A stretch of 64,000 nucleotides of DNA from Egaibacter danicus (GTDB taxonomy: Bacteria; Pseudomonadota; Gammaproteobacteria; Burkholderiales; Burkholderiaceae_C), in contig JADJII010000007.1 in assembly GCA_016707075.1 (NCBI GenBank), positions 62,001 through 126,000 on the forward strand, given 5' to 3'. Positions 50,929 to 60,219 of the stretch are shown here, piece after piece. A program made the translations under genes and the position numbers. Each line of letters begins with the position of its first letter. Positions within the stretch are counted from its first letter, which is position 1. Under the pieces are notes generated by a model. The model was not told where the DNA came from. It worked only from the letters and a program-made list of their open reading frames with translations, and searched no databases.

Positions 50929-52716
50929 ATGGCAAAGATGAGGGCAATCGAAGCCGCTGTGTGGGTCATGGAGAAAGAGGGCGTAACGCAGGCCTTTGGC
51001 GTGCCCGGCGCCGCCATCAATCCGCTTTATGCTGCACTGCGCAAACAGGGCACCATCGGCCACATTCTTGCCCGCCACGTTGAGGGCGCCTCCCATATGG
51101 CTGAGGGCTACACGCGGGCCGTTGCCGGCAACATCGGGGTGTGTATTGGCACCTCCGGTCCCGCGGGCACAGACATGATCACCGGTCTGTACTCGGCGCA
51201 AGCCGATTCCATCCCTATCTTGTGCATCACGGGCCAGGCACCGCGCGCGCGCCTGTACAAGGAAGATTTTCAGGCCGTGGACATCGAGTCCATCTCCAAA
51301 CCGGTCACCAAGTGGTCGGTGACGGTGCGCGAACCGGCGCAGGTTCCCCGCGTGTTCCAGCAGGCTTTCCATGTGATGCGCTCCGGTCGCCCCGGCCCGG
51401 TGCTGATTGATCTGCCGTTTGATGTGCAGATGGCCGAGATCGAGTTTGATCCGGATACCTACTCGCCGCTGGCGGTGTACAAACCCGCGGCCACCCGCGC
51501 GCAGATCGAAAAAGCGATATCGATGCTCAACGCGTCGGAGCGGCCACTGATCGTTGCCGGCGGCGGCATCATCAATGCCGATGCGTCTGATCTACTGGTT
51601 CAGTTTGCAGAAATCATGGACATTCCCGTCATCCCCACACTGATGGGCTGGGGCACGATTCCCGACAACCACCCGTTGATGGCCGGCATGTGCGGGCTGC
51701 AGACCAGCCACCGCTATGGCAATGCCACGATGCTGGCTTCAGACTTTGTGCTGGGCATTGGCAACCGCTGGGCCAACCGCCACACAGGCTCACCCGAGGT
51801 GTACTGCAAAGGCCGCAAATTCATCCACGTGGACATTGAGCCCACCCAGATCGGCCGCGTGTTCTCGCCAGACTTCGGCATTGCGTCGGATGCCAGACTG
51901 GCACTGGCGCTGTTCATTCAGGTGGCGACTGAATGGAAGGCACAGGGCAAGCTGACGGACCGCAGCGAATGGGTAGCGGCTTGCCAGCACCGCAAGGGCA
52001 CGCTGCTTCGCAAGACGAACTTCGAAGCCATTCCGATGAAGCCGCAACGGGTGTACCAGTGCATGAACAATGCGTTTGGGCAGGACGTTTGCTATGTGTC
52101 AACCATCGGGCTGTCCCAGATTGCCGGCGCCCAGTTCCTGCATGTGTACAAGCCGCGTCACTGGATCAACTGCGGTCAGGCGGGGCCATTGGGCTGGACC
52201 ATTCCGGCCGCATTGGGCGTGAAGGCCGCCGACCCGGCGCGCAAAGTGGTGGCACTCTCTGGCGACTACGACTTCCAGTTCATGATTGAAGAGCTGGCGG
52301 TGGGTGCGCAGTTCAAACTCCCCTATATCCACATGGTCGTCAACAACTCCTACCTGGGGTTGATTCGCCAGTCACAGCGCGGCTTTGAGATGGACTATTG
52401 TGTTCAACTGGCGTTCGACAACATCAATACCGGCGACGACCCACTGGTTCGCAGTTACGGAGTGGATCACATGAAGGTGGTGGAAGGCCTGGGCTGCAAG
52501 GCCATTCGTGTACACAAGCAGGAGGAAATCGCCCCGGCCATCAGGCAGGCTGAGGCCTGGATGAAGGAATTCCAGGTGCCGGTGGTGATTGAAGTGATGC
52601 TGGAGCGCGTGACCAACATCGCCATGGGCACTGAGATCGACAATATCGTGGAGTTTGAAGAACTGGCCGCCTCACGCAGCGACGCACCCACGGCGGTGGC
52701 CGCCATGCTTGACTGA
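50929..52716 (+). CDS. gcl: Glyoxylate carboligase
   Basis: A 595-aa thiamine-diphosphate enzyme joining two glyoxylates to tartronate semialdehyde plus CO2. The N-terminal domain has GVPGAAINPLYAALR, where Gcl has Val in place of the usual catalytic Glu, in the ARHVEGASHMAEG region. The C-terminal ThDP motif is GDYDFQFMIEELAVG...NNSYLGLIRQSQ. ATG at 50929 with GGATGGAG upstream; the open frame extends earlier. It takes the glyoxylate made from allantoate. Confidence 0.95.
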   Translation: MAKMRAIEAAVWVMEKEGVTQAFGVPGAAINPLYAALRKQGTIGHILARHVEGASHMAEGYTRAVAGNIGVCIGTSGPAGTDMITGLYSAQADSIPILCITGQAPRARLYKEDFQAVDIESISKPVTKWSVTVREPAQVPRVFQQAFHVMRSGRPGPVLIDLPFDVQMAEIEFDPDTYSPLAVYKPAATRAQIEKAISMLNASERPLIVAGGGIINADASDLLVQFAEIMDIPVIPTLMGWGTIPDNHPLMAGMCGLQTSHRYGNATMLASDFVLGIGNRWANRHTGSPEVYCKGRKFIHVDIEPTQIGRVFSPDFGIASDARLALALFIQVATEWKAQGKLTDRSEWVAACQHRKGTLLRKTNFEAIPMKPQRVYQCMNNAFGQDVCYVSTIGLSQIAGAQFLHVYKPRHWINCGQAGPLGWTIPAALGVKAADPARKVVALSGDYDFQFMIEELAVGAQFKLPYIHMVVNNSYLGLIRQSQRGFEMDYCVQLAFDNINTGDDPLVRSYGVDHMKVVEGLGCKAIRVHKQEEIAPAIRQAEAWMKEFQVPVVIEVMLERVTNIAMGTEIDNIVEFEELAASRSDAPTAVAAMLD

Positions 52717-52769
52717 AATCGCCAACTGATCGTCATACAGAAAACACACGCAAGACATACGGAGAAGAA

Positions 52770-53546
52770 ATGCCGAAATTTGCCGCCAATTTATCGATGC
52801 TGTTTACCGAACTGCCGTTCATGGAGCGCTTCGCTGCGGCCAGAGCTGCCGGGTTCGAAGCCGTGGAGTATTTGTTCCCCTACGCGTTTGACAAGAGCGA
52901 ACTGGCGAACGCCCTCAAAAGCAACAACCTCAAGCAAGTGCTGCACAACCTGCCCGCTGGCAACTGGGACGCGGGGGACCGCGGCATGGCCTGCGACCCC
53001 GCCCGCGTAGACGAGTTTCGCTCGGGCGTAATGCTGGGCATTGAATATGCCACCACGCTGGGATGCCCCCAGCTCAATTGCCTGGCGGGCAAGTTGCCTG
53101 CTGGCGTGAGTACAGACCAGGCACGCGCCACGCTGGTTGCCAACCTGGCGTTCGCTGCAGAAAAGCTCAAGGTGGCAGGTTTGCGCTTGCTGATGGAGCC
53201 CATCAATTATTTCGACATTCCAGGTTTCTTTTTGAACCGCACCGATCAGGCTGCGGCCATTCAGGATGACGTGGGCAGTGACAACCTCTTCATCCAGTAC
53301 GACATCTACCACGCGCAGCGCATGGAGGGCGAACTGGGCAACACGCTCAAAAACAACCTGGCACGTATTGGCCACATCCAGTTGGCCGACAACCCGGGCC
53401 GCAACGAACCGGGCACGGGCGAGATCAATTACGCGTGGCTGTTCAGGCATATTGACGCCATCGGCTATACCGGTTGGATTGGATGTGAGTACAAACCCAA
53501 AACCAATACCGTTGACGGCCTCGGATGGATCAAGGCCCTGAACTGA
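52770..53546 (+). CDS. hyi: Hydroxypyruvate isomerase
   Basis: A 258-aa TIM-barrel (xylose-isomerase-like) enzyme interconverting hydroxypyruvate and tartronate semialdehyde. Conserved: NLSMLFTELPFMERFAAARAAGFEAVEYLFPY, MEPINYFDIPGF, QYDIYHAQRMEGEL, NPGRNEPGTGEINY and GCEYKP. Between gcl and glxR in the usual order. Confidence 0.95.
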   Translation: MPKFAANLSMLFTELPFMERFAAARAAGFEAVEYLFPYAFDKSELANALKSNNLKQVLHNLPAGNWDAGDRGMACDPARVDEFRSGVMLGIEYATTLGCPQLNCLAGKLPAGVSTDQARATLVANLAFAAEKLKVAGLRLLMEPINYFDIPGFFLNRTDQAAAIQDDVGSDNLFIQYDIYHAQRMEGELGNTLKNNLARIGHIQLADNPGRNEPGTGEINYAWLFRHIDAIGYTGWIGCEYKPKTNTVDGLGWIKALN

Positions 53547-53573
53547 CAACACGAATACCCGACAGGAAATACG

Positions 53574-54476
53574 ATGACTGCAACTTCACTCAAGCTTGGT
53601 TTTATCGGCCTTGGCATCATGGGCGCACCCATGGCCGGCCACTTGCTCAAAGCCGGCCACACACTGTTTGTGAACACTCGCTCCCAGGTGCCGGCCGACC
53701 TGTTGACCGCAGGTGCGACCAACTGCAGCAGTGCGCAAGACGTCGCCAAACGGGCCGACATCATTTTCCTGATGCTGCCGGATACACCGGATGTCGAAAG
53801 GGTGTTGTTTTCCGAAGACGGCGTCGCGTCTGGCTTGTCCAAGGGCAAGACCGTGGTGGACTGCAGTTCCATCGACCCCATCGCAACCAAAGGTTTCGCC
53901 GCCAAAATCAGGGCTCTGGGTTGCAACTACCTCGACGCACCGGTGTCCGGCGGTGAAGTGGGGGCCAAGGCTGCGTCGCTGACCATCATGGTGGGTGCTG
54001 AGCAGGCCGCGTTCGACCACATCAAGCCGCTGTTCGATCTGATGGGCAAAAACATCACGCTGGTGGGTGGCGTGGGCGACGGCCAGATTTGCAAGGTGGC
54101 GAACCAGATCATTGTGGCCCTCAATATTGCCGCGGTTAGCGAGGCATTGGTCTTTGCTTCCAAAGCCGGCGCAGACCCGGCCAGGGTGCGCCAGGCACTG
54201 ATGGGTGGTTTTGCAGCATCCCGCATTCTGGAAGTGCATGGCGAACGCATGATCAAACGGACATTCGCCCCCGGCTTTCGCATCGCGTTGCATCAGAAAG
54301 ACCTGAATCTGGCATTGCAGGGCGCCCGGAGCCTGGGTGTAGCACTGCCGCAGACGGCCAACGCCGCACAACTGATGCAAACCTGTTCCGCGCTGGGTTA
54401 TGGCCAGTTGGACCACTCCGCGCTGGTCAAGGCGCTGGAAACCATGGCGCAACATCCGGTCGCACCCGACGCCTGA
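53574..54476 (+). CDS. glxR: 2-Hydroxy-3-oxopropionate (tartronate semialdehyde) reductase
   Basis: A 300-aa beta-hydroxyacid dehydrogenase reducing tartronate semialdehyde to D-glycerate. NAD(P)-binding GFIGLGIMGAPMAGHLLKAGH, substrate loop DAPVSGGEVGAKAASL, catalytic Lys in GQICKVANQIIVALN, and KDLNLALQGAR. The product is used by the glycerate kinase at 35889-37217. Confidence 0.95.
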   Translation: MTATSLKLGFIGLGIMGAPMAGHLLKAGHTLFVNTRSQVPADLLTAGATNCSSAQDVAKRADIIFLMLPDTPDVERVLFSEDGVASGLSKGKTVVDCSSIDPIATKGFAAKIRALGCNYLDAPVSGGEVGAKAASLTIMVGAEQAAFDHIKPLFDLMGKNITLVGGVGDGQICKVANQIIVALNIAAVSEALVFASKAGADPARVRQALMGGFAASRILEVHGERMIKRTFAPGFRIALHQKDLNLALQGARSLGVALPQTANAAQLMQTCSALGYGQLDHSALVKALETMAQHPVAPDA

Positions 54477-54506
54477 ACTCCCCCCGGAACCGGGGTACTA
54501 GGGTTT

Positions 54507-54523
54507 CCCGCGATGATCGCGGG
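54507..54523. promoter_or_regulatory. GC-rich perfect palindrome before the NMT1-like ABC operon
   Basis: CCCGCGATGATCGCGGG folds perfectly around a central G. No T tract follows, so it is not a standard terminator for the glxR transcript. It lies about 145 bp upstream of the substrate-binding protein; a protein operator or RNA hairpin are both possible. Confidence 0.4.
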
Positions 54524-54667
54524 ATGGGTAGACACGCATAATCTGTACGCAGAAGTTGTATACCTTTTTGAGCAAACCAGCCTTGGGGAAACTGCCTCTG
54601 GCATTTTTCTTGCTTTGATTCTCAAGTGTATAAACAGTCACCCCCTATCCATCCAGACGGAGTTTTC

Positions 54668-55696
54668 ATGAATAAGCGTTTTTTGCTCAAAGCCACTGCC
54701 GCCCTGGCCCTGACCGCCACCATGGGCATCGCCCACTCGCAGGTTACGCCCATCAAGTTTCAGCTGGACTGGCGATTTGAAGGCCCGGCCGCCCTGTTCC
54801 TGACGCCCGCCGCGAAAGGCTATTTCAAGGACGCCAAGCTGGACGTCACGATTGACGCCGGGAACGGCTCGGGCGGCACGGTGACCCGTGTGGCATCGGG
54901 CGCATACGAGATCGGTTTTGCCGACATGGCGGCGCTGATGGAGTTCCACGCCAACAATGCGGATGCGCCCAACAAACCCGTGGCCATCATGATGGTCTAC
55001 AACGACACGCCGGCGTCAGTCATGGCGCTGAAAAAGTCCGGCATCAAGACACCGGCCGACCTGAACGGCAAGAAGCTGGGTGCACCGGTGTTTGACGCTG
55101 GCCGCCGTGCATTCCCGATTTTTGCCAAAGCCAACAACGTGACCGGTGTGCAATGGACTGCCATGGACCCCCCACTGCGCGAAACCATGCTGGCACGTGG
55201 CGATGTGGATGCCATCACCGGCTTTACGTTCACTTCACTGCTGAACCTGGAAGCACGGGGCGTGAAGGCCGAAGACGTGGTGGTGCTGCAGTACCCCGAC
55301 TATGGCGTCAAGCTGTATGGCAACGCGATCATCGCTTCGCCCAAAATGATCAAGGAAAACCCGGCCGCCGTGAAAGCCTTTCTGGCAGCCTTTACCAAGG
55401 GCATGAAAGATGTCATCGGTAATCCGGCCGCTTCCATTCAGGATGTGAAAGCACGTGACGGCATCATCAACGTTGAACTGGAAACCCGCCGCCTCAAGCT
55501 GGCGATTGACACCGTGATCAATAGCCCCAATGCCCGCGCCGAAGGCTTTGGCCAGATCAACCCTGGCCGCCTGTCTCTGATGGCGTCGCAGGTGTCGGAC
55601 GCCTTCAACACCAAGAGCCGGGTGAATCCGGACGTGGTGTGGAACGGCTCATTCCTGCCGACCAAGGCTGAACTGAACGTCTTGCCAAAGAAATAA
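54668..55696 (+). CDS. ABC substrate-binding protein, NMT1/THI5-like
   Basis: A 342-aa periplasmic binding protein: signal peptide ending near residue 25 (GIAHSQ), then the NMT1/THI5-like SBP fold (IKFQLDWRFEGPAALFLTPAAKGYF, IGFADMAALMEF, DLNGKKLGAPVFDAGR, FTFTSLLNLEARGV). GGAG precedes ATG at 54668. Such proteins bind pyrimidine or purine-like small molecules; the location after glxR and before a nucleobase deaminase suggests a purine or purine-derived substrate. Confidence 0.87.
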   Translation: MNKRFLLKATAALALTATMGIAHSQVTPIKFQLDWRFEGPAALFLTPAAKGYFKDAKLDVTIDAGNGSGGTVTRVASGAYEIGFADMAALMEFHANNADAPNKPVAIMMVYNDTPASVMALKKSGIKTPADLNGKKLGAPVFDAGRRAFPIFAKANNVTGVQWTAMDPPLRETMLARGDVDAITGFTFTSLLNLEARGVKAEDVVVLQYPDYGVKLYGNAIIASPKMIKENPAAVKAFLAAFTKGMKDVIGNPAASIQDVKARDGIINVELETRRLKLAIDTVINSPNARAEGFGQINPGRLSLMASQVSDAFNTKSRVNPDVVWNGSFLPTKAELNVLPKK

Positions 55697-55697
55697 C

Positions 55698-56531
55698 ATG
55701 CCCGACAAGCTGCAGTCCTGGTTTGTTGATTTTCAGGACGTCTGGCTCGCCTACAACGAAGAGCTGCTCCGGCAGAACCACTTTGCGGTGGAGGCCATTG
55801 ACCTGAAGGTGCGCCAGGGTGAGTTCATCGCCATCGTCGGGCCTTCCGGTTGTGGCAAGTCCACGTTCATGAAGCTCACCACGGGCCTGAAGATGCCTTC
55901 GAAAGGCAGGATTCTGATCGACGGTCAACCTGTGACCGGGCCGCTGAAGATTTCGGGAATGGCTTTTCAGGCGTCTTCGCTGCTGCCCTGGCGCACGACG
56001 GTGGACAACGTCTTGCTGCCTCTGGAAATTGTGGAGCCCTATCGCAGCAACTTTAAGGCCAAGCGCAGGGAGTATGAAGAACGCGCGCGCAAACTGCTTC
56101 AAAAAGTAGGCTTGGGCGGCTATGAAGGCAAGTTCCCCTGGCAGTTGTCGGGCGGCATGCAGCAGCGCGCCAGCATTTGCCGGGCGCTGATTCACGAGCC
56201 CAAGATGCTGCTGCTGGACGAGCCCTTCGGCGCGCTGGACGCCTTCACCCGCGAAGAGCTGTGGTGCATTCTGCGCGACCTGTGGACCGAGCAGCAATTC
56301 AATGTGATTCTGGTCACTCACGACCTGCGCGAATCGGTTTTTCTGGCCGACACCGTGTACGTGATGAGCAAAAGCCCGGGCCGTTTTGTGGTGAAAAAGG
56401 AGATTGATTTGCCACGCCCGCGTGATCTGGAAGTGACCTACACCAAAGAGTTCACCGACATTGTTCATGAGCTGCGCAGCCACATTGGTGCCATGCGCAA
56501 ACCGGCAGCAGCAACCGGAGCTACCGCATGA
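55698..56531 (+). CDS. ABC transporter ATPase of the NMT1-like system
   Basis: A 277-aa SsuB/TauB-type ATPase: Walker A GPSGCGKST, Q loop AFQASSLLPWRT, signature LSGGMQQRA, Walker B MLLLDEPFGALD and H loop VTHDLRE. One base after the substrate-binding gene; the stop overlaps the permease start (ATGA). Energises the permease. Confidence 0.93.
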   Translation: MPDKLQSWFVDFQDVWLAYNEELLRQNHFAVEAIDLKVRQGEFIAIVGPSGCGKSTFMKLTTGLKMPSKGRILIDGQPVTGPLKISGMAFQASSLLPWRTTVDNVLLPLEIVEPYRSNFKAKRREYEERARKLLQKVGLGGYEGKFPWQLSGGMQQRASICRALIHEPKMLLLDEPFGALDAFTREELWCILRDLWTEQQFNVILVTHDLRESVFLADTVYVMSKSPGRFVVKKEIDLPRPRDLEVTYTKEFTDIVHELRSHIGAMRKPAAATGATA

Positions 56532-57295
56532 ACAAAAAACAGACTGAACGCTGGGCCCCCGTGGTATTGGCCATTGTTGTGTTGCTGATCTGGCAGCTGG
56601 TTTGCACCGTGTTCCAGATTCCGGAGTTCCTGTTCCCCAGCCCGATAGCCATTGGCCAGTCCATGGCGGAGTTTGCAGCACCGCTGGCCGAGGCTGGCTG
56701 GAAGACCTTCTGGGTCACCATGGTGGGCTTTGGCCTGTCCATCCTCGTTGGCGTGCTGCTTGGGTTTCTGGTGGGTTCGTCCCGGCTGGCTTATGCGGCG
56801 GTTTATCCATTGCTGGTCGCGTTCAACGCCGTGCCGAAGGCGGCGATTGTGCCCATCCTTATCGTCTGGTTTGGCATTGGCATCGGGCCGGGCATCCTGA
56901 CCGCTTTCCTGATCTCGTTTTTCCCGATCACCGTCAACATTGCCACGGGTCTGGCCACGCTGGAGCCCGAGCTGGAAGATGTGTTGCGCGTATTGGGCGC
57001 CAAGCGCTGGGATGTATTGGTGAAAGTGGGGCTGCCGCGTTCGCTGCCGTACTTTTTTGCGTCACTCAAGATCGCCATCACACTGGCGTTCGTAGGGACC
57101 GTGCTGGCCGAGATGACGGCCGGCGACTCTGGCATTGGCTACCTGATGCAAAGCGCCGGGTCGTCACAACGCCTTTCGCTGGCGTTTGCGGGTTTGGTCG
57201 TGATCGGTGCGATGGCGATGGCGATGTATGAGCTGTTCAGTTACGTCGAAAAACACACCACCGGCTGGGCCCACCGCGGCTCGCAGGGCGAATAA
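56528..57295 (+). CDS. ABC transporter permease of the NMT1-like system
   Basis: A 255-aa SsuC/TauC-type permease with six helices: VLAIVVLLIWQLVCTVFQIP at the N-terminus, the EAA-like loop around LEPELEDVLRVLGAKRWDVLVKVGLP, and the late TAGDSGIGYLMQSAGSSQ. Coupled to the ATPase and immediately followed by the deaminase gene. Confidence 0.92.
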   Translation: MNKKQTERWAPVVLAIVVLLIWQLVCTVFQIPEFLFPSPIAIGQSMAEFAAPLAEAGWKTFWVTMVGFGLSILVGVLLGFLVGSSRLAYAAVYPLLVAFNAVPKAAIVPILIVWFGIGIGPGILTAFLISFFPITVNIATGLATLEPELEDVLRVLGAKRWDVLVKVGLPRSLPYFFASLKIAITLAFVGTVLAEMTAGDSGIGYLMQSAGSSQRLSLAFAGLVVIGAMAMAMYELFSYVEKHTTGWAHRGSQGE

Positions 57296-57300
57296 AGGCG

Positions 57301-57774
57301 ATGCGCCATGAACAGGTCATTGCCCACCTGCGGCGCGCCAATGAGGTAGCCCGCCGGGCCATGTCGCTGGGCCGCCATCCGTTTGGCGCGATTCTGGTCG
57401 CACCCGATGGCGAAACCGTGCTGGCCGAGCAGGGCAATGTGGATACCGTCAACCACGCGGAATCCACGCTGGCCCGCACGGCCGCAACCAACTACACGCC
57501 AGACTACCTGTGGCACTGCACGCTGGTTACCACGGTGGAGCCCTGTGCGATGTGTGCAGGCACCCAGTACTGGGCGAACATTGGCCGACTCGTTTACGGC
57601 ATGAGCGAGCGGCGCCTGTTGCAACTCACTGGCAACCACGACGAAAACCCGACGATGGATTTGCCCAGCCGCACCGTGCTGGCTGCCGGGCAAAAAGTCA
57701 TCGAGGTCATCGGCCCGGTTTCTGAGCTTGAGACCGAGATTTCTGCCTTGCACCGCGACTTCTGGAAAGCCTGA
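57301..57774 (+). CDS. CDA-fold nucleobase/nucleoside deaminase
   Basis: A 157-aa zinc deaminase: NHAESTLAR supplies the His ligand and catalytic Glu and PCAMCAGTQYW the two Cys ligands. This is the guanine deaminase/CDA small-enzyme family (Bacillus GuaD-like), unrelated to the amidohydrolase guaD at 20793. Starting 6 bp after the NMT1-like transporter genes, it probably acts on the imported compound. Guanine is possible; a pyrimidine or modified purine cannot be excluded. Confidence 0.8.
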   Translation: MRHEQVIAHLRRANEVARRAMSLGRHPFGAILVAPDGETVLAEQGNVDTVNHAESTLARTAATNYTPDYLWHCTLVTTVEPCAMCAGTQYWANIGRLVYGMSERRLLQLTGNHDENPTMDLPSRTVLAAGQKVIEVIGPVSELETEISALHRDFWKA

Positions 57775-57806
57775 GCGGCGCCTGCGCGCTGCCCTACACT
57801 CCCGCC

Positions 57807-58637
57807 ATGTCCTGGCACGCCCAACTTCAGATTGACTACTGCGCCGAGGCCTCAAGAACGGTTGCCCGCTATCAGCACACTGGCCCGTTGCGGATACTGA
57901 AGAGTCTGTACCCGGAGGGGGATACGATTTGCCACAACGTGCTGGTTCATCCGCCAGGTGGTCTGGTCGGTGGCGACACACTGGACATTCATGTCCATGC
58001 AGCCAGCGGCACCCATGGCTTGATCACCACGCCGGGCGCAACGCGCTTTTACCGGTCGCAGGGGGAGCGCGCGGTACAACAGTCTCGCATCACACTGGAA
58101 CCAGGCGCACGGTTTGAATGGCTGCCACTGGAGAACATTGCCTACAGCGGATGTCTGGCCGAAAACCGCCTGCAACTGAACCTTGAGGAAGGAGCCGAGT
58201 TGATCGGCTGGGACGTCACGGCTTTGGGTCTGCCCAATGCTGGTCTGCCGTTTGACACAGGACGGTTCAGTCAGCACATCGAGATGCCGGATGTCTGGCT
58301 GGAGCGTGGCCACATTGATGCCACCGATCTCCGGCTCATGAACAGCCCGCTGGGCCTTGCAGGCAACCGCTGCATGGCATCGCTATTCTTCGCCACAGGC
58401 ACCCCGATCGAACGGCAGCGCAAACAGCAAGTACTGAATGTTGCTCGCGACATCATGGCCACACATGACCTGCGCAGTACTGCGGGTGCTACCAGCCCAA
58501 ACCCGCAAGTTGTGGTGCTGCGCGCAGTAGCCCCTCTGGTGGAATCTGCCATGGATGCCATGCGGCAGGTCTGGACTGCGTGGCGCAGCCTGTTATGGAA
58601 TCAACCCGCCTCCAGCCCCCGAATCTGGTCAACTTGA
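57807..58637 (+). CDS. ureD: Urease accessory protein UreD
   Basis: A 276-aa UreD/UreH protein, part of the UreDFG nickel-delivery complex. TGPLRILKSLYPEG, CHNVLVHPPGGLVGGDTLDI, TTPGATRFYRS, LEPGARFEWLPLENIAYSG and a C-terminal SSPRIWST all fit. The usual genes (ureABC, E, F, G) are not beside it: the next gene is convergent and only 9 bp away. It begins 32 bp after the deaminase. Confidence 0.93.
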   Translation: MSWHAQLQIDYCAEASRTVARYQHTGPLRILKSLYPEGDTICHNVLVHPPGGLVGGDTLDIHVHAASGTHGLITTPGATRFYRSQGERAVQQSRITLEPGARFEWLPLENIAYSGCLAENRLQLNLEEGAELIGWDVTALGLPNAGLPFDTGRFSQHIEMPDVWLERGHIDATDLRLMNSPLGLAGNRCMASLFFATGTPIERQRKQQVLNVARDIMATHDLRSTAGATSPNPQVVVLRAVAPLVESAMDAMRQVWTAWRSLLWNQPASSPRIWST

Positions 58638-58646
58638 CGCTGTCGT

Positions 58647-59354
58647 TCAGATAGCAACCAGTTGCCGAACGCCGTTGGCCTCCATGTCTTTGCCGGCCCC
58701 ACGCGCAATGAATTCGCCGCGTTGCATCACCAGGTAATCATCCGCCAGTTCCTGCGCAAAATCATAGTACTGCTCCACCAGCAGGATGGCCATGTCACCG
58801 CGGTCCGCCAGCATGCGGATCACACGGCCAATGTCCTTGATGATGCTGGGTTGAATGCCTTCTGTGGGCTCATCCAGAATCAGCAGCTTCGGTTTGGCTG
58901 CGAGCGCACGGGCTATTGCCAATTGTTGCTGCTGACCGCCAGACAGATCACCGCCCCGACGGTTGATCATCTGTTTCAACACCGGAAACAACTCGAACAA
59001 CTCAGCGGGAATTGGTGTGCTGGCACTTTTGTAGGCCAGCCCCATGCGCAGGTTTTCTTCGACCGTCAGGCGCGAAAAAATCTCCCTCCCCTGCGGCACA
59101 AACCCGATGCCTGCTCTGGCGCGCTCAAACGGTGTGGTGGCACGGATGGCCTTGCCTGCGAACTCGATGCTGCCGGACTTGATGGGCACCAACCCCATGA
59201 TGGACTTGAGAAGCGTGGTCTTGCCCACCCCGTTGCGACCCAACAAAACAGTGACTTTGCCAAGGCTGGCCTGCAAGCTCACGCCCCGAAGGATGTGCGA
59301 GCCGCCGTAATACTGGTTGACGTCTTTGAGGCTAAAAACGGGGCTATCGGCCAA
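58647..59354 (-). CDS. urtE: Urea ABC transporter ATPase UrtE
   Basis: A 235-aa LivF-type ATPase: Walker A GRNGVGKTT, signature LSGGQQQQLAIARAL, Walker B LLILDEPTEGIQPS. UrtE works with UrtD in ATP-driven urea import. Its start overlaps the urtD 3' end by 11 bp. Last gene of the urt operon. Confidence 0.94.
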   Translation of the reverse strand: MADSPVFSLKDVNQYYGGSHILRGVSLQASLGKVTVLLGRNGVGKTTLLKSIMGLVPIKSGSIEFAGKAIRATTPFERARAGIGFVPQGREIFSRLTVEENLRMGLAYKSASTPIPAELFELFPVLKQMINRRGGDLSGGQQQQLAIARALAAKPKLLILDEPTEGIQPSIIKDIGRVIRMLADRGDMAILLVEQYYDFAQELADDYLVMQRGEFIARGAGKDMEANGVRQLVAI

Positions 59355-60219
59355 GGTACACCTCGATCACGCGTTCATCACTTTGCACCTGATCCAGCGT
59401 GCCCTGTGCCAGCACAGACCCATCGCACAGAACGGTCACGATGTCAGAAATAGTGTCAATGAAACTCATGTCGTGTTCTACCACCAGCAGGGAATGTTTA
59501 CCTTTGAGTGTCAGAAACAGCTCAGCTGTGCGGGCCGTCTCTTCATCCGTCATGCCGGCTACGGGCTCATCCAGCAAGAGCAGTTTGGGGTCCTGCATCA
59601 ACAACATGCCAATCTCCAACCACTGTTTTTGCCCGTGACTCAGATTGCCTGCCAGGCGACCCACACTGTCCGCCAGGTGGATGGTGTGCAACACCTCACC
59701 CAGACGATCACCCTGCGCAGAGTCCAGCTTGAAAAACATCGAGGGCTTAACGCCTTTGTTGGTTTTGAGCGCCAGCTCCAGATTTTCAAACACCGTGAGT
59801 TGCTCAAACACCGTGGGCTTCTGGAACTTGCGACCGATGCCCAGTTGTGCAATCTCGGGCTCGGTGTAGCGCAGCAGGTTAATGGTGCTGCCGAAAAACA
59901 CGGTGCCTTCATCAGGCCGCGTCTTGCCGGTGATGATGTCCATCATGGTCGTTTTTCCCGCGCCATTGGGGCCGATGATGCAGCGCAATTCACCCGGTGC
60001 AATATCCAGCGACAGCTTGTTGACGGCCTTGAAGCCATCGAAGCTGACGCTCACTTCCTCCAGGTACAGAATGCGGCCGTGTGTGACGTCCACTTCACCA
60101 GCCTGGGCCACTCGCGAGAAACCCGCAGCACGTCCACCTGATTCGGTCTTGCCCTGGGCCGCTGCCTGACGAACCTTCTCCAGACGCCTGGCGCCTTCCT
60201 CCAGCAGATCAGGCGTCAT
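59344..60219 (-). CDS. urtD: Urea ABC transporter ATPase UrtD
   Basis: A 291-aa LivG-type ATPase: Walker A GPNGAGKTTMMD, signature LSHGQKQWLEIGMLL, Walker B LLLLDEPVAGMTDEE. The N-terminal 45 residues, longer than in LivG, are charged; ATG at 60219 overlaps the urtC 3' end by 11 bp. Confidence 0.93.
   Translation of the reverse strand: MTPDLLEEGARRLEKVRQAAAQGKTESGGRAAGFSRVAQAGEVDVTHGRILYLEEVSVSFDGFKAVNKLSLDIAPGELRCIIGPNGAGKTTMMDIITGKTRPDEGTVFFGSTINLLRYTEPEIAQLGIGRKFQKPTVFEQLTVFENLELALKTNKGVKPSMFFKLDSAQGDRLGEVLHTIHLADSVGRLAGNLSHGQKQWLEIGMLLMQDPKLLLLDEPVAGMTDEETARTAELFLTLKGKHSLLVVEHDMSFIDTISDIVTVLCDGSVLAQGTLDQVQSDERVIEVYLGR

Noticed and set aside
53586..54455. A 289-codon frame antisense to glxR
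   Set aside because: No motif; GlxR is unmistakable on the other strand.
54513..54671. A 52-codon frame overlapping the NMT1-like SBP start
   Set aside because: It begins inside the GC palindrome with no Shine-Dalgarno and runs through the weak operator-like sites; probably chance.
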